Below, one piece after another: positions 1-10,522 of a stretch of DNA of 64,000 nt; within the stretch, counting starts at the first letter, position 1; the number at the start of each line of letters is the position of its first letter. The DNA comes from Cristatella mucedo (lineage: Eukaryota; Bryozoa; Phylactolaemata; Cristatellidae). Where the stretch lies: contig WPIO01000014.1 of assembly GCA_009760855.2 (NCBI GenBank), forward strand, positions 5,802,001-5,866,000. The letters run 5' to 3'. A program made the translations under genes and the position numbers. Under the pieces are notes generated by a model that was not told the DNA's origin, did not search any database, and saw only the letters and a program-made list of their open reading frames with translations.

Positions 1-1
1 C

Positions 2-564
2 CCGACTCCACAAAAGCGTTTTTGTTTCGCCTGCAAAATTGAAGGGCACATAAGTCGCGACTGCCATTCTTTGCAAAGGCAGCGAAGGCTGTGTTTTGTA
101 TGCGGCGACGTCTCGCACCTTGTAGCGATATGTCCGGAGCGTCGCACCGATGCGCAGCCAAAAAACGAGTTAGGGGAAGCGCAGGTTATAGCGCCAGCGA
201 ATTCCCCTGCTTGTCAACCAGACTGCCAACAATACATGTTCTCAACGGTGGTCGTATTATGAAGACGCTCCTTGATACTGACTACTCTCGGTCGATTGCG
301 ACTAAATCGGCGGTACTGCGGGTCACCTCGGCACAGCCTTATCCGGTTAACGACCCTGTAATTACGTATGGAGCAGTCGATCGTTGCCGGTCGGCGTGCC
401 GCATGACATGCTCTGTGCAGGGCATCGCAATAGAGCTGGACTGCCTCGTATCCGAGATCGTACCGGGGTATGATATGCTCTTTGGCATGGATGCTGTGCT
501 ACAGCTAGGAGGCGTGGTGATAGGCCCTGAAGGTGGTGTAAACCTTCAATGGACGGGGCAATGA
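2..564 (+). pseudogene. Gypsy-type nucleocapsid (two zinc knuckles) and protease fragment
   Basis: In the frame starting at base 2, two consecutive CCHC zinc knuckles (C-x2-C-x4-H-x4-C) are readable at about 29-70 and 89-130. These bind RNA in retroelement nucleocapsids. That frame stops near 262. The frame of the 91-564 stretch carries a protease-like segment with LLDTDYSRS near 265-295, where the family has a D-[TS]-G active site (here the glycine is replaced), and GYDMLFGMDAV near 465-500, the usual GxDxLLGxD-type second motif. The frameshift and the altered active site mark it as non-functional. The N-terminal gag part lies left of the window. Confidence 0.8.
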
Positions 565-664
565 ATTCGGGGCACTGTCAAGCGACCTCAGTGTTTCCGA
601 TAGAGACTTTTTGGCGGTGTACCGTGACGGAAAATAGGTCATAAAGTGGTATTGGGCCGACGGC

Positions 665-1476
665 GTGACTTCTCCCACCTTGGTAAACTGCATCGAAGCT
701 TACCGCGTGCCCGCCAACTTGCAGGCCGACTACAATAAGGAGATCCAAGAGTGGATCCAACTCGGCTGGCTGAAGCCCTACGAAGGGGAGTGTGAAGGCC
801 TCGTGCCGCTAATGGCAGTGTTCCAGAGTAATAAAGACAAAGTGCTGCCCGTTGTAGACTACCGCGAGCTGAACCAATACAATTCCAGCCACACTGCGAA
901 TGGGGACGTTTGCAGCGAGAAACTTCGAGCTTGGTGCCGTATGGAAAGTAACGTCAGTATTATTGACTTACGTGAAGCGTATTTACAGCTTCACGTCGAC
1001 TTTTCCCTGTGGAGATACCTGGTGGTCTCCTACCAGGGAAGATGGCACTGCCTTAGGCGGCTAGGTCTCAGATTAAATGTAGCGCCTAAGATAATGATCG
1101 CTGTATTAAATAAGGTGCTTTCTATGGACTCACGGGTTCGCGAAGGCACTGACTCTTACGTGGACGATATAATCGCCAACACTGATATTGTCATAAATGA
1201 GCGTGCTATCTCTCCCCCCCCCCCCTTCGACAGATCGGGCTTGAAGCTAAGAACCCGAAAAATTTGGTCGGAGGTCGTGTACTAGGGCTTCGCGTCACTG
1301 ACCACGAAGCGGAGCTGACGTGGGGCAGAGATAACGATGTTAAACCGCTACCTCATCGCGCGACCCGGAAGCAGCTTTTCTCGTGGTGTGGACAGTTAAC
1401 GAGCTACTTTTCCGTTGCTGGATGGCTTCGACCGGCCTGTAGCTACGTAAAGAGAGGCACAAAAGACTTGTCGTGA
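665..1476 (+). pseudogene. Gypsy-type reverse transcriptase fragment
   Basis: The main frame (665-1285) reads through the RT palm: a VVDYRELNQ segment near 850-880, SIIDLREAYLQLHVD near 955-1003 (the catalytic-Asp motif in which retroelements have D-L-x-x-A-Y/F), a RLGLRLNVAPKIM segment near 1060-1098, and the YVDD catalytic box at 1157-1168. After a C-run near 1215-1226 the frame shifts. The connection continues in another frame (1264-1476) with GGRVLGLRV near 1268-1294. The spacing and motif order are those of Ty3/Gypsy RTs. The C-run frameshift and downstream stops make it a pseudogene. Confidence 0.85.
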
Positions 1477-1557
1477 GATGCCGAGGTTACGTAGGATGTC
1501 CTTCGGATGGCACAGGAGATCAGCCGATGCAGGATAAAAGAGGATTCAGTATCCGAA

Positions 1558-1905
1558 GTGTGGAGTTTGCCGTCGGCACCCAGCGGATAGGTATGGTGTG
1601 ATGCAAGCAGCTTTAGCGATAGGCGCCTGCTTGCGAATTGGAGGGCAGACTTTTGACGATGCCTCTTGGTGTAGAAAACCAGATGACGTAACGCCGCATA
1701 TAAATCTGGCCGAACTCGAGGCTGTCATAAAGGGCCTAAACTTAGCCCTGGCCCGGGGCCTGCGCGAGATCAAGTTGCTTACTGACTCGGCCACTGTGCA
1801 TTCGCGGCTTCGATCGCTTGTCGAAGGCGATAAGCCTATCCGTACGCGAGGTCTAGGCGAGGCGTTGGCGCGAAAGCGGGCAGCAATAATACGCGGTCAT
1901 TAAGG
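1558..1905 (+). pseudogene. Gypsy-type RNase H fragment
   Basis: Frame 1598-1903 contains INLAELEAVIKGLNLAL near 1702-1750, the E-bearing helix of RNase H, followed by IKLLTDSATVHSRL near 1771-1812 with the Asp of the DS motif. It lies directly between the RT and integrase remnants of the same element. The upstream part of the domain is disrupted by stops. Identification rests on motif pattern and position. Confidence 0.75.
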
Positions 1906-2039
1906 AGCACGACCTTTGAGTGAGAATAAATAAAGCTGCTGCGTTCGGCCGACAACAAAGCAGACCATTTAATGCGAGTACTGCAGCCGTGGCTTAAGCC
2001 AATCTCGATTCTCGCAGCTGCTACTCCAGCTTAAGAAGT

Positions 2040-2475
2040 AGACCGGCGAGCGTTCCACGACTTGCATCACCTAGCGGCTGACCGTACGTTGTACCTGGCC
2101 AGGCTCTTCTTTCCCGGCATTTCCGTAACGCGGGAGAAGGCGGAACGCGTTGTTAAATCGTGCATGCGTTGCTGGTCTGTGGATCCAGCGCCAGTGTCTT
2201 AGAGCCAAGGACATTTGGACGTAGATTCCAACTGGCTCCGCCTGGCTATTGATGTTACTTTCTTCAACGGGGTCAAGTATTTGACTCTTTTCGAAAGCGG
2301 CCCCAGTAGGTTTGCCAGCAGGCGGCGTATCCCCGATGAGACCGAGACGCCGGTGGTCCGACACTTGGACGAAATATTCAGAGAAAGGGGCCCGCCGTGG
2401 CAGCTCTTAACGGACAATTCCGCCACTTTCCGGTCGAACGCTGTTTACCAGCTTTGCGATCGTTGGGGGGGATAG
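2040..2475 (+). pseudogene. Gypsy-type integrase zinc-binding and catalytic-core fragment
   Basis: A histidine- and cysteine-containing stretch (LHHLAADRTLYLARLFFPG near 2062-2120, then CMRC near 2161-2172) matches the HHCC zinc domain. The core follows with LAIDVTFFNG near 2242-2272 (first catalytic Asp) and IFRERGPPW and LLTDNSATFRS near 2374-2436 (second Asp). An in-frame stop lies between the zinc domain and core, and another ends the frame at about 2475, before the catalytic Glu region can be read cleanly. Confidence 0.8.
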
Positions 2476-2720
2476 ACACAACGTGTCGCTGTGCCTGGCG
2501 CTTCTCTGGAAAAGCTACAGGAGAGCGTAACCGCTGAACCATAAAAGGAATGACAGCCCGGAGTGGGCGGGACATAATGATGATGGTGTACTGGTTGAGA
2601 CAATCTTTCTGCCACCGCCGGATTGGACGCCGGTTCATCGCCTTGCCGTCGGCTTTTCTCGTACCAACGGAAACCTCCGATGGCTCGCGAGCCTCGCACA
2701 GAGACCTCTGACGAAATGAC

Positions 2721-3011
2721 TTGATTCAGAATCAGCTGGTTTTCGTAAAACGTCATGGAGCCCGTTGCACCACTCAGTGGCCTCAGGGTACAGTTACTGC
2801 CCTTGCGGAAGGAGTTGGCATTGAAATTGATGGAATCCGCTGCCACCTAGCGGACATCAAACCAGCACTGATCGCCAAAGAACTCCTCTGCGCAAACTTC
2901 GATGGTGGGCCTGACAGTACGGCCAGAGCCGAAGAGCCCGGCAGACCACTACAGTCCAGATGTGGCCTGAGACCGCCGGCGCACTATGAGGACAATGTGC
3001 TTACTGTTTAG
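2721..3011 (+). pseudogene. Gypsy-type integrase C-terminal domain fragment
   Basis: This open stretch reads QLVFVKRHGARCTTQWPQG, then GTVTALAEGVGIEIDG and CHLADIKP. That is the small-barrel C-terminal domain pattern of Gypsy integrases (GDLVFVK...W..GTV......I.VDG...H..D.RP). It is followed by about 130 bases of linker-like sequence to a stop. It completes the pol order of the element. No env-like frame follows. Confidence 0.7.
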
Positions 3012-3345
3012 CCTTCTCGTTGCCCACGCAGTGGAGAAGAACAGCTGCTTGCTGCTCTGGCTACGTCATGGATCGAACTTCAGATCAGGGGGGCATGCGG
3101 TTTCATTTAATTGATGACACTGCCCATGCTCGTTGCACGAGTGGGCTGTGACACTCGTTGTGGAATGCGGTCGGGGCGTGCTATTGGCGATTGTTGTGAT
3201 AAGGTAGTCGGGGGCACTCTGGTGGGCGAGAGAGGCGATGAGAATCGGTGCTTCGCCCTGCTCTGCGAATGGTGAAATAAACTGGCGGCGTTGCTCGTCG
3301 GCTAGCGTTCTGTGCTGTTCGCGACGATAACTCAAGCTACAGTTT

Positions 3346-3845
3346 ATTCATGGCGTTCTAGATAAAAAGATGTAGTAAGAGCGGGAATTTTCGTACACTT
3401 ACGCTGAGGCAACCTGACCGGCCGAAGCCACGGGTGCTACGCGAGGCTCACGGCCTAAAACTGAACATCCACAAATAGCGGACACAATTTATCTCTGTTT
3501 CGCCTCTTAATTAGCAATTCTTTTTCGCTGTTAATTAGCTGAAGGTTAAGCATTGCCTTCTATTTGGAATTTAGAAATGATATTGCTGCTTTTTGCTTTG
3601 CCAGCAGCATACCTATTGAAAAAGGTATCAATTATCTGTTTCCTGGCACTCTTTGAACCGTATTTAGCACACTAGACGCTTCCAGACAGTCATTGCTCCA
3701 ATAGCAGGGTAGTTAACTGAAAAAAAGCTGACGTCAGGGTAGCTAAGTGAGAAAGGAGCTGACGTTTTATTGATGCGGGACATGAGTAATTGCAAGAGTC
3801 AAGTTTTCAATCCTATTTTAAACGATTAAGCTATACCACAGTCAA
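3346..3845. other. Gene-free stretch
   Basis: I see nothing coding here. It is ordinary A/T-leaning sequence between the Gypsy remnant and the first LINE fragment. It contains a short near-repeat, 'agggtagttaactgaaaaaaagctgacgt' type units at about 3704-3760 (two similar copies), and nothing else I can name. Confidence 0.5.
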
Positions 3846-4627
3846 AATTCAGCTCCACAGTCAAACCTGCCTACTTTCAGCTACATAACATTGCTAAAAT
3901 TCGGCCTTGTTTAGATAAGGATACCACGTCCAAGTTGGTCCATGCATTTGTGACATCCCCTCTTAACTTTTGTAACTCACTGCTTACTGGCCTACCAGCA
4001 TGTGCGATCAGGCGATTGCAGCTGGTGCAAAACTCTGCAGCTAGGCTTGTCTGTCGTGAGCGTCGCAGTTGCCACATTACTCCACTTCTCGCCGACCTGC
4101 ACTGGCTACCAGTCAAGCAACGGATTGACTTCTAGGTTTTGTCGCTCACTTTTAGGTCCCTTCATTCTATGGCTCCAGCCTATCTGTCAGATATACTCCC
4201 CCACCAGGCCAAGCATCGTACCACCCACTTTTCGGAATCCAACTGTTTACCAATACCTCGTACAAACCTCGAATCTTTTGGAGACCGTGCATTTAGTTCG
4301 TATGCTCCCTAAGCCTGGAACTCCCTCCCGACTTGTGTCAGAACATCCCCTGACTTGACCACATTTAAAAAGAACTAAAAAACACCTGGGTTGCTGTGAT
4401 TCCTCCTTGATGTGCATATGCGTGCTGACATTGTGCATGCTGCCACTAACCACATTTGCATGCTGACCCTGTGCATGTAACCCCTAACAATGTTATTCTT
4501 GTTTATCAAGCATGATATTACTTATCATTCAATCGCGCTTCCCTTTGCAGCAAATTTGAAGCGCCTAGAAAGAGATTGAGTTCTCTGAGGGCGCTTTATG
4601 AAGTGCATTATTATTATTGTTATTATA
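3846..4627 (+). mobile_element. CR1/L2-type LINE, 3' fragment (RT C-terminus and 3' tail)
   Basis: Translated pieces match the C-terminal end of CR1/L2-group ORF2: FCNSLLTGLPACAIRRLQLV near 3968-4026, HITPLLADLHWLPVKQRIDF near 4075-4134, then RTTHFSESNCLPIPR and GDRAFSSYAP in a shifted frame up to about 4310. In-frame stops (for example after RIDF) show it is dead. The 3' UTR ends in the stem-loop shared by all copies (GCGCC ... GGCGC, about 4558-4598) followed by an ATT-rich tail. The 5' truncation is typical of target-primed reverse transcription. Confidence 0.85.
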
Positions 4628-5261
4628 AATTACTATAAGTAGAGGAGCATGACTTTCACTAGGTTGTCCTTGCTCCATCGGCATAGCATGATAAAAAGCA
4701 AGCTTTGATCAATGCCTGCTTGGATTTCTGCACGAAGCTGCAGCTTACTTGTTCTTTCTATGCGTTGGCATAATGTGTGCTCTTAACCACGATACTGCAG
4801 CTGCGTAGTGCTCCATCTATATGGCCGGGACATACAGTGACTATCATTTTAAAGAGAAATATTTGGCTGCCTGGTAACTTGGTCGCCAAGATGGACACTG
4901 CACAGGTTGGGTGTCGATGGTTTTGACTCTGATGGGTTGGCAGTCGCTGCAAAAATTTCTCGTCCTCCCAGTATTTAAAAAACAATGTCTATAATATATT
5001 CGGAAGCTACTGAAGAGCCGAAAGTTTAATAAATTGGATGCCTCTGCTGGTTCCGCCGTCAGGGAAAAGTAACGTGATACCTGCTGCGATGGCACCTGAC
5101 TGACTTTACAGAATACAGGTTCGATTAAAGGCAGGCCGAAACTGAGTTGGTGCTCGTGAACGTAAATGCTTTTCATGAATGAAAACGTTGGCCACTGTCC
5201 CATTGACGAAAGAAAGCAACATTTCTGTAACAGACCTAGGCAACGGGCGGTAGCACGATAA
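4628..5261. other. Gene-free stretch
   Basis: No coding region, RNA gene or recognised repeat was found. The open frames here are short and have no family resemblance. It separates two oppositely oriented LINE fragments. Confidence 0.5.
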
Positions 5262-5999
5262 ATGGCAATAATAACAATAATGACACACTCGATAAATTGT
5301 CTCGTAGAGAACTCGGTCTTTTCCCTGGCGCTTTGCATTTGCCGCTAAGGAAACACAATCGAATGGTCAGTGGTAGCATGCTTAATCACTAATAAGAATA
5401 GCATGGTTAGGGGTAAGATGCACAGGGTCGTCTTACAAGTATTGTTATTGGCAGCATGTGCAGTAGGAGCAGGCATAAGCACACAAAGGATTAATATAAT
5501 AAACCCACTTAATGCTGTCATAAATAGACGAGTCTTTAGGTTGCTCCCAACTGTCAAGTCACAGGTTGTCGTAACGCCAGTCGGAAATGATTTCCGGTCT
5601 TTGGGAGCATAAGAAGTTAAACGATCTCCAAATGATTTGAGGTAGGTATAGGGTGTACCTAATCCATTTGATTAAGAAAATCACGTGGTGTGACGCATAG
5701 CCTGGCGTGGTAATCGATCGGACAGGTCGGCTTGAGCCACAGAATGAACGGCCCTAAACTTTCGTGACAGAAGCTTGAAGCCATTAAGCTGCATGACTGG
5801 AGCTAGTGCTGGCCGGCGAGAAGTGGTGTGGTGTGGCAAATAGAGACTCAAGTCAGACAAGCCTAGCTGCAGAGTTGTGCACCAGCTGCAAGTGCCTGAT
5901 TGCACATGCTGGTTGACCAGCAAGCAGTAAGTTACGGAATTCGCGACGAGTTGTCACAAATACAGGAACCGATGTGCATGCAGCATCCCTGTCTAAGCA
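5262..5999 (-). mobile_element. CR1/L2-type LINE, 3' fragment, minus strand
   Basis: In minus orientation the ATT-type tail (plus-strand 'aataataacaataat', 5262-5280) is followed by a degraded version of the family stem-loop and 3' UTR. RT C-terminal remnants then resemble the copies at 13.6-14.1 and 63.2-63.8 kb (for example LQLGLSDLSL...HHTTSRRPALAPV and KLLSRKFRAVHSVAQADLSD). The reading frame is broken. The upper border is set where similarity to the other copies fades. Confidence 0.75.
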
Positions 6000-6391
6000 A
6001 CTTATTGGTAGGATTTATGACCTGGTCATTTTACAAGGCATGGCTCAGGCGGAAGTCAGTAACTCTTAGAGCAACGGTCTGCTGGTCGGTGAGTCCGAGC
6101 GTTGAGTGTGACCTGCTGTAATCCTGCTAGCTAGTCGGCTGGAAGTCCCCTCCTGCATAAGCCGCAATACACAGGCTATGGCTGGGCTTTGCCTGATACG
6201 GCGTTGTCGTTAGCGACGCCTGCAGAATATCGAGCGCTATTTTTGTTACCGTCGGCGCATTTTTAGCTAAGGTCTTTGCACATTGCACTCTTTGCGCAGC
6301 TACCCGAGCTACTGAGGGTGTCTAGGTTATAGCACCGTCTTTATTGACAGACTAATAACTATTCATTTAATGAATTCTCTGTAGCAGTATC
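6000..6391. other. Gene-free stretch
   Basis: Nothing coding was recognised between the LINE fragment and the pogo-like remnant. Confidence 0.5.
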
Positions 6392-6800
6392 GTGACTTGT
6401 GCTTCGAGAAGAAATAAGCTTACAATTGAGAACAAGCTGCAAGTTTTGGAGGCATTGAAACAATACAGACAGCCTGGTATAGTCGAGGAGTTCAACGTGA
6501 GGCACGTGACTACGTCCAAAATAAAGAAAGCAAAAAAAACATCACAGAATCACTTAAAGAGATGGAGTTTTCGGAGGTACACAGAGCAATCCAAAAAGAA
6601 GCATTAAATGTGCTGGAAACTGTTCGTTATTACTTGGAGCAAAATCTTACAGAATACAAGGAGTACTGTGCAATTGCAGATAAGACTGAGAAAAACTCGT
6701 TTTGAAATCGCATCCAGCGGAAAATCACAGGCTTCTTTAAATAATCAGAGCGTCGTTATGTATTCCTTGATTGTTTTATGCTGTTAAATTGACAATACAA
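6392..6800 (+). mobile_element. Internally deleted pogo/Tigger-like DNA transposon remnant
   Basis: The frame from 6392 reads KLTIENKLQVLEALKQ... GIVEEFNVRHVTTSKIKK, the N-terminal psq/CENP-B-type helix-turn-helix of Tc1/pogo-class transposases (consensus-like LTIxxKLxVLxxLxxG...VAxExxVxxSTVxxIKK). Directly afterwards (about 6610-6740) one reads VLETVRYYLEQNLTEYKE and a basic KITGFFK-like end, which resembles the C-terminal tail of Tigger/Jerky-type transposases. The whole DDE catalytic core is missing between the two. I read this as an internal-deletion derivative. I could not fix the terminal inverted repeats. Confidence 0.6.
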
Positions 6801-7231
6801 AATATTTTATTTTAAGTTCTAAGCAATATTAGTTTTACTCACCATATGAGCATGCTAGGCATATAAGAATGCTGATTCGCCAGCTTGAGTTTATTCTTGT
6901 GAGAGGAGTCGTCGTTGAGAAATTCATCCCCACTAGATAGCCAGTCGGAATGTAAGCAAAGGTGGAACAGTCTATCATCTGCTTAAAATGACAGCCTAAT
7001 CTGTTTTTCGAATCCATTGGCAACTATGCGAGTATATACTGTGAACAAAATAGGACATAGAGCAGATCCTCGCAACATCCAAAATTTAAAAGACGCAGCA
7101 CATGACTTGTGGCCGGAAAAAATAGATGCTCTGAAATCTACCAGTGAAATAGAGCATAAACCTGCAGTGATGTTTTATTTCTTTATGTCTGCTGTGATTC
7201 ATCGAGCTTTCGTATATGTACGCGTTGAGAG
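6801..7231. other. Gene-free stretch
   Basis: No gene was recognised. Short open frames on both strands have no family resemblance. Confidence 0.45.
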
Positions 7232-7233
7232 AA

Positions 7234-7267
<34 letters not shown>
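7232..7267 (+). repeat. (GA)n microsatellite
   Basis: An uninterrupted GA dinucleotide run. It creates artefactual Arg-Glu and Ser-Leu open frames on both strands. Confidence 0.95.
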
Positions 7268-7270
<3 letters not shown>

Positions 7271-8079
7271 CTTTGACCGCTCACGTTCGCTTGCTGCGTC
7301 TCCGTGAGACTCCACAAGAACAACCACCGCCGGAGCCACGGTAATACAATAGGGTAACCGTGTGGTGAACTGTAAGCCATTGCTCGGAGGCATCCCCAGA
7401 CTGTGAATCCCCAAGAGGTCTGGCAAGTTCTATTGCAGCATAAATTTACACAAATCTTTCACGCTCTTTCAGTGGCATTCAGAATTTTATTGACCTTGCT
7501 AACTTCAGTGGCCGATGGAGAAAGAAGTTTTCAAAATAAAAACTAATAAAATCTTATCTTCTTTCAACACCGTGCCAAAAAATACTGGTTGGCTATTTTT
7601 GCTGAATCGGATTTGGCGTCTTCTTTCGGCATTGAAGAGGCGATCCGCGAGCTTGCCAAGGTAAAGCAGACAGCCAACTTTTGCAGGTCAATCAGCACAT
7701 GTTATTCAAGTTTGCGTACAAGTCTTTATGATAATTATTTTTTATGCCTTGTAAATAGGGTTTTATTTCATGATGAGTTGGTGAGGGAAGGCGTGATTGG
7801 GAAGGGGTGCCAGCGACCTGATCATTAAAAGTTCATTAAAATGCTTCGCACAGGCTCTGGCTGCTCAACATGATTGCCAGCGTCTGTTTATATTTACGAT
7901 AAATAAACAAGTTTTCATATACTTTCTCGTCAGATTATTTCCCTGAAACCTTAAACGTAAACGCCATCTTTTCTCCAAAGACTTTTCCTTAAGACCTTAA
8001 CGTTAAACGCTAGCTAAGTCTTTAAACCTAAGCCCTAAATCCGAAATATCAAAACCAAGAAAAATCCTAACCACGAGAC
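7268..8079. other. Gene-free stretch with degenerate CCTTAAAC-like motifs at its right end
   Basis: No gene was recognised. From about 7948 to 8050 the + strand has loosely repeated motifs such as 'ccttaaacg', 'ccttaacgttaaacg', 'aaacctaagccctaaatcc'. Similar A/C-rich words resume right of the hAT element (8271-8340). They are too irregular to call a tandem array. Confidence 0.4.
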
Positions 8080-8270
8080 CAGTGGTTCTCAACCTTCCTA
8101 ATGCCGCGACCCTTTAATGCAGTTTTTCATGACGTGGCGACCCCCAACCATAAAAGCATTGCGTGCAAAATGTGGAAATGCATTTTTCCAATTGTCTTAG
8201 GTGAACCCTGTGAAAGGGTAGTTCGACCCTCCCCCCCAAGGGGTCGCGACTCACAAGTTGAGAGCTACTG
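8080..8270 (+). mobile_element. SPIN-like hAT non-autonomous element (MITE)
   Basis: The 191-bp element starts CAGTGGTTCTCAACCTTCCT and ends ...AGTTGAGAGCTACTG. The ends are inverted repeats (CAGTGGTTCTCAAC versus CAGTAGCTCTCAAC read from the other side). Subterminal blocks such as 'aatgccgcgaccctttaa', 'gtggcgacccccaaccataa', 'cctgtgaaagggtagttcga' and 'aaggggtcgcgactcaca' agree, block by block, with the short SPIN/hAT-Charlie elements I know from tetrapods and a few invertebrates. The flanking octamers cacgagac and cactaaat agree at 5 of 8 positions, so any 8-bp target duplication is decayed. It has no transposase ORF. The identification rests on memory of the consensus, not on a search. 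Confidence 0.85.
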
Positions 8271-10522
8271 CACTAAATCCTAGAACGCCAAATAAAAAAA
8301 CTTACAGCCCCTAATTGCTCCATTAAAAACCCCCAGCCTTAAGCTAAAAAGATATGTCGAAATGTGTTTATGTAATGTAAATACAAACGGACGCCAGTGA
8401 CTACGTTTAACAGCCTGCCTGCTATCGGCACTGAGCCAGCACCAAGTTGGGCGCACCAACGGCACACTTTACAATTGTACGGCCTCGCATTGACGTGGCG
8501 GGGCGGTGCACTCGATCTGTCAGATTGTCGCTGTCTAGATATTCACTATTCACGCTCCTTCATTATAATGGTTTGGAACCGGCTTTGCGATAGAAGTACG
8601 GTTAAGCAAGCCGAAGCATTGTAATATTCTGGCTGTGAGCCGAGAGCTTTGAGCCTGACAGATGCACCGTAGACCTCGGGTCAGGCACTCGCGAGGTGCT
8701 CTTAACTCCTTACATCATTGGCAGTACGCCGCGGCTATTTCTGGAGGCCGGCAACTCTCCGGAGCTGTATAGACTCCTCTACACTGAGCATATGGACTTG
8801 CTGTCTTGAGGTGTGGGAGCTCTCGTTGCTGCAGTATTCAGCTAACGTCGGCATATCTGCACGCAGTAACCGAAGTGAAGCACCCACAAGCCGCCAGCCA
8901 CACCCGAGATTCAGTGCTTATCCGAGATTCTGTGCTTAACCATTCGTCGCACGTCTGCAATGACTAGCTCTGAGCCAACGTGGAATGCGCTGAATACCGT
9001 GTTTGCTAGAACATACCACCAATCGCTAGTTGAACTTTGAGGCATCCACGAGCATTCGGCAGCAGTGACCGTTTGTCAGTGTGACTTCCATTCAGTGCCT
9101 CTTCTATTCGTCATTTCCTCCATTCTTTTTTGCAGCTCTGCTACACAACTTTTTTGGGGAAACGATCTGCATTGATGAACTTACGCGACGGCTTTACCGA
9201 CTTCTCGACCACTAGTTCCTAACAAAAGCCTCGGGTTGTCCATAGTTTCGCTGCTTAGCTAAAACCACATCCGGACGGAACGAACCGGTTCCGGCTTGGA
9301 GGCTAGCTCGCGGCCATCTCTTCCCACCACGGCTCCTCTTCGTCTGCCTCGTTTCGCCAAGACAACTCGGTTTCTGCTTTGGAGATCATGCCTTCAGTTT
9401 TCATGCACCTGCAACTTGCTACCGACTGGCATCGCGACAGCTCGTGACTTGACGACATTTGGAGCTAAATCCCACCTGTCTCTCACAGCAATTTTCTCCC
9501 ACTGTCACTCCAGCCAGACGAGATGGGTTACAGGCAGTGGACAAGCCGGGATTGGCATCTAGGGGGCAAGACATGCGAAAATTGTATGCACAGGGGCCAG
9601 ACCAAATTCATAAGCTACTCGGCTGCCTGACTTCAAGTCATGTGATCACGGGGTCGTTGATGGCACGAACACAGTTTTTTTACTAGCAGAGTGGAGAGCA
9701 ATGGACTAGAGTAGGCTCTGGCTATTGATTGATGAATCCCGAATCAAATGTTAAGCTGGCTTCTTGCATAGGCATGGAAGTTGGTAACTCTCTTTAAGTG
9801 ATAGCACAACAACATGCGTATCCTATGCCACAAAGAAATTATAGCTCAGGCAAAGCCGGAACCAGCCGAGGAAGTACACGTAAGTAGCAAAGATTAATCA
9901 AATAATGGCCATGGGATAGGTGCCAAATGTTGAAGCATCAATGGTCAGGTCAGCGATGTCGCTCAACAACTGTGAGGTAGTTCAATAGCTTAGTACCAAT
10001 TTAGCTCTTATGTTTTGATTGGCTATCTTACTGACAAGATGAGACAGCAAATTTTCGTCCTGACAAAGCAACAAAGCATCATCGCACAAAGAAGCTGACA
10101 AATACAAAAGCTAAATAGACTTTAGTGATAGAAGTATGCAAACGAACTAGTTAAAGTTAGACACATTTGCATCTTCAGCCATGGCTCAATCTCAAACAAT
10201 AAGCTCAGTTTAATTTGCTGCGCGATTGCACAGCAACAGCACAGCAGATTCAATTGGGCAAAAATCGGGCACCATTGGCTAACCTTGTAACAACTAACAT
10301 AGATGTCAAGGAAGACGAGCTGACATAAGTGGCAACTCTGCTGCTTTAGTGCACTCCATCCAAGTAATAGACCTGATGCATCCTAGGTAATCTTCTGCCA
10401 CTGCTAAGAGGTTCCCTCACTACTTCCACAACAAGATGGCAAGAGATGAGCCATACAATGGCGATTAGCAAACATGACTAGGCATGGTTAACAGAGCAGA
10501 ATGTATAGCATGCACTGACAGC
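8271..10522. other. Intergenic stretch left of FBXO42
   Basis: I see no supported gene in these 2.2 kb. Open frames (for example 9296-9562 +) are short and lack family resemblance. An ATTAAA on the minus strand at 10209-10214 lies about 310 bases after the FBXO42 stop codon and could be its polyadenylation signal. A 'gccgggatt...agggggcaa' motif at about 9546-9573 recurs at about 58392-58425, which suggests an unnamed dispersed repeat. Confidence 0.45.

Larger units (their letters stand above)
1..3345 (+). mobile_element. Decayed Ty3/Gypsy-type LTR retrotransposon, 5' part outside the window
   Basis: Pieces of a gag-pol polyprotein follow one another on the + strand in the order nucleocapsid zinc knuckles, aspartic protease, reverse transcriptase, RNase H, integrase core, integrase C-terminal domain. 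Integrase after RNase H is the Gypsy (Ty3) order. The pieces lie in different frames separated by stops and frameshifts, so the copy is dead. After the last coding piece (about 3011) there is a G-rich stretch near 3087-3094 that could be a polypurine tract, and then sequence up to about 3342 with an AATAAA near 3275 that could be the 3' LTR. The LTR borders are guesses because the 5' LTR is not in the window. Confidence 0.85.

Noticed and set aside
1-3345. A functional retroelement or domesticated gag-pol gene
   Set aside because: Multiple frameshifts and stops separate the domains and the protease active site is altered. There is no sign of a single intact frame.
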